A stretch of 6,161 nucleotides of DNA from an uncultured Eubacteriales bacterium (GTDB taxonomy: Bacteria; Bacillota; Clostridia; Oscillospirales; CAG-272). The notes under the pieces were generated by a model that was not told the origin of the DNA, did not search any database, and worked only from the letters and a program-made list of their open reading frames with translations. Positions 5,022 through 6,161 of this stretch are shown here, piece by piece. The stretch lies in NCBI GenBank assembly GCA_934417455.1, contig CAKRWK010000076.1, positions 1 through 6,161 on the forward strand, written 5' to 3'. A program made the translations under genes and the position numbers. Positions within the stretch are counted from its first letter, which is position 1. Every line of letters begins with the position of its first letter.

Positions 5022-6161
5022 TCAGCCTTCTCCTCTCGTAGACGGGTTGAATGCGTCGCGCAAACCGTTACCGAACAGGTTGAAACAGACCATCAGAAGC
5101 GCAATAAAGAGCGCCGGGAAGAAAATCACGTGAGGATACGTCGTCATATATGTCCTGCCGACGGAGAGCATCGTGCCGATGGAAGAGCGGGTCGCACTGT
5201 CAAGGTTGATGATACCGAGGTAACTGAGTGATGTTTCTGAGAAGATAACGCCGGGAATCACAAGGACGGAACCTGTGATAATGGTACCGAGGCTGTTCGG
5301 GAAAATATGGCGGAACATGATGCGGAAGTCGCTCGCGCCGAGGGTGCGCGCGGCCAGCACATATTCCTGATTTTTGAAGCGATAAAATTGCATTCGCACA
5401 CGGCCGGCCATACCTATCCACCCCGTGGACACAAAGGCCAACAGAAGCGACGGCACGACGCCGATTTTACTGGATAAGTGCAGACTGAACAAGACCGTCA
5501 CAACCGTAAACGGAATACCGGACAGAATGTCCGAAATACGTTCCATCACCATATCGGTGACGCCACCGTAATAGCCTTCGATGGCACCGTAAATGGCACC
5601 GATGAGAAGATTCAGCGCGGAAACGGCAATGGCAAGCAGGAAACTGAATCTCGCGCCTTTGGCCAGACGGCTGAAAATATCATATCCGTTGCCGTCGGTT
5701 CCGAAAATGAAGGACGGCTCAAAACCGTAACGGTATACGAAATAATCGTACGCGCTGACACGCACAATGTAGTTGTATCCGCTCTCGGCCGTTCCGGTGC
5801 GCTGCGCATAACTCCACCCGGCTTTAGGATTTTTCTCGGTATACGGGTCGCCGGCAAGACGTACCTTACTGGCATAATTGTCCGGTTGTCCGGTGTGATA
5901 GGCGGGAATAAAATTTCCGTTTTTATCAAATTTCGGAGTTCCCTTCTTATCACTGACATACCATACATTGGCGTTCAGCGAGTTGCCCTCGGAATTTGAA
6001 TACGGCAGAATGACCTGTATGCCGTTTTCATCCTGCCATGCCTGTAATTTCAGATAGTCTTCTTCCGTCAAAGTCAGACTGAAAGCATCCAGGGAAAAAT
6101 ACGAGCTGACGCGGACTTTATAGAGGACAGACACGTCACCGAACGGATCCGTGCTTTCCGT
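5022..6161 (-). CDS. oppC: Oligopeptide ABC importer permease, OppC/AmiD type, 5' end outside the window
   Basis: One of two channel-forming inner-membrane subunits of the importer; 379 residues are visible and the frame is still open at base 6161. The C-terminal half is a standard binding-protein-dependent permease domain. It begins with FGTDGNGYDIFSRLAKGARF (about residues 153-172), the hallmark leading into the OppC core, and has about five hydrophobic helices after it. The EAA loop that docks on the ATPases is at about 266-289 (EYVLAARTLGASDF, then HIFPN). The visible N-terminal 150 residues are polar, rich in Tyr, Asn, Asp and Gly, and include a charged V-S-D-K-K-G-T-P-K-F stretch. They probably form an extracytoplasmic domain after a first membrane helix that lies upstream of the window. 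OppC is usually about 300 residues, so this is a long version. OppB and the binding protein are expected further upstream. Confidence 0.92.
   Translation of the reverse strand, partial: TESTDPFGDVSVLYKVRVSSYFSLDAFSLTLTEEDYLKLQAWQDENGIQVILPYSNSEGNSLNANVWYVSDKKGTPKFDKNGNFIPAYHTGQPDNYASKVRLAGDPYTEKNPKAGWSYAQRTGTAESGYNYIVRVSAYDYFVYRYGFEPSFIFGTDGNGYDIFSRLAKGARFSFLLAIAVSALNLLIGAIYGAIEGYYGGVTDMVMERISDILSGIPFTVVTVLFSLHLSSKIGVVPSLLLAFVSTGWIGMAGRVRMQFYRFKNQEYVLAARTLGASDFRIMFRHIFPNSLGTIITGSVLVIPGVIFSETSLSYLGIINLDSATRSSIGTMLSVGRTYMTTYPHVIFFPALFIALLMVCFNLFGNGLRDAFNPSTRGEG
5026..5034 (-). promoter_or_regulatory. Ribosome binding site of oppD inside the end of oppC
   Basis: AGGAGAAGG on the minus strand lies within the last oppC codons. 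Its AGGAG part is 9 nt and its AGAAGG part 5 nt before the oppD ATG at 5020. The oppC TGA (5024-5022) and this ATG are one base apart, consistent with coupled translation. Confidence 0.65.

Noticed and set aside
6132..6134. GTG as the start codon of oppC
   Set aside because: The frame stays open upstream to the window edge (T-E-S-T-D-P-F-G-D), there is no ribosome binding site, and the first membrane helix expected of an OppC protein would be missing. The gene is treated as partial.

Overview
The window looks like a chromosomal segment from a member of the Bacillota, most likely an uncultured, gut-type Clostridia lineage of moderate G+C. The support is strong AAGGAG-type ribosome binding sites, consensus TTGAxx/TATAAT promoters, an A/T-rich hairpin terminator, and an Ami/Opp-style oligopeptide importer followed by a DUF3899-like membrane protein. 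No mobile element, tRNA, rRNA or CRISPR array was seen, and the taxonomic placement is inference.

Left part (1-1159): a divergent pair. On the minus strand is the N-terminal third of a short-chain dehydrogenase/reductase (SDR), cut by the window start. On the plus strand is a complete AraC-family regulator of 251 residues. The 171-base gap between their starts (233-403) holds two outward-facing promoters of near-consensus quality, plus weak repeats that could be operators. The layout suggests the regulator may control itself and the SDR gene in response to a small molecule sensed by its N-terminal domain.

Middle (1157-1209): the regulator converges on the tail of the next operon. Both stop codons are partly embedded in one perfect 21-bp inverted repeat with an 8-nt loop, a likely shared bidirectional terminator.

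Right part (1207-6161): a minus-strand operon in the order oppC (5' end outside the window), oppD, oppF, then a small three-helix membrane protein. Gaps are 1, 18 and 1 bases, so the genes are probably cotranscribed and partly translationally coupled. OppC is one of the two membrane channel subunits of an oligopeptide ABC importer, and OppD and OppF are its two ATPases. The solute-binding protein and the OppB permease are not in view and probably lie upstream, beyond base 6161.

The most unusual feature is that both ATPases keep every ABC motif but carry large in-frame insertions at different sites. OppD has about 375 extra residues between the Q-loop and the signature motif. OppF has about 110 extra residues between Walker A and the Q-loop. 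The visible OppC also has a long extracytoplasmic region. Together they suggest an elaborated Ami/Opp transporter with extra cytosolic modules of unknown function.
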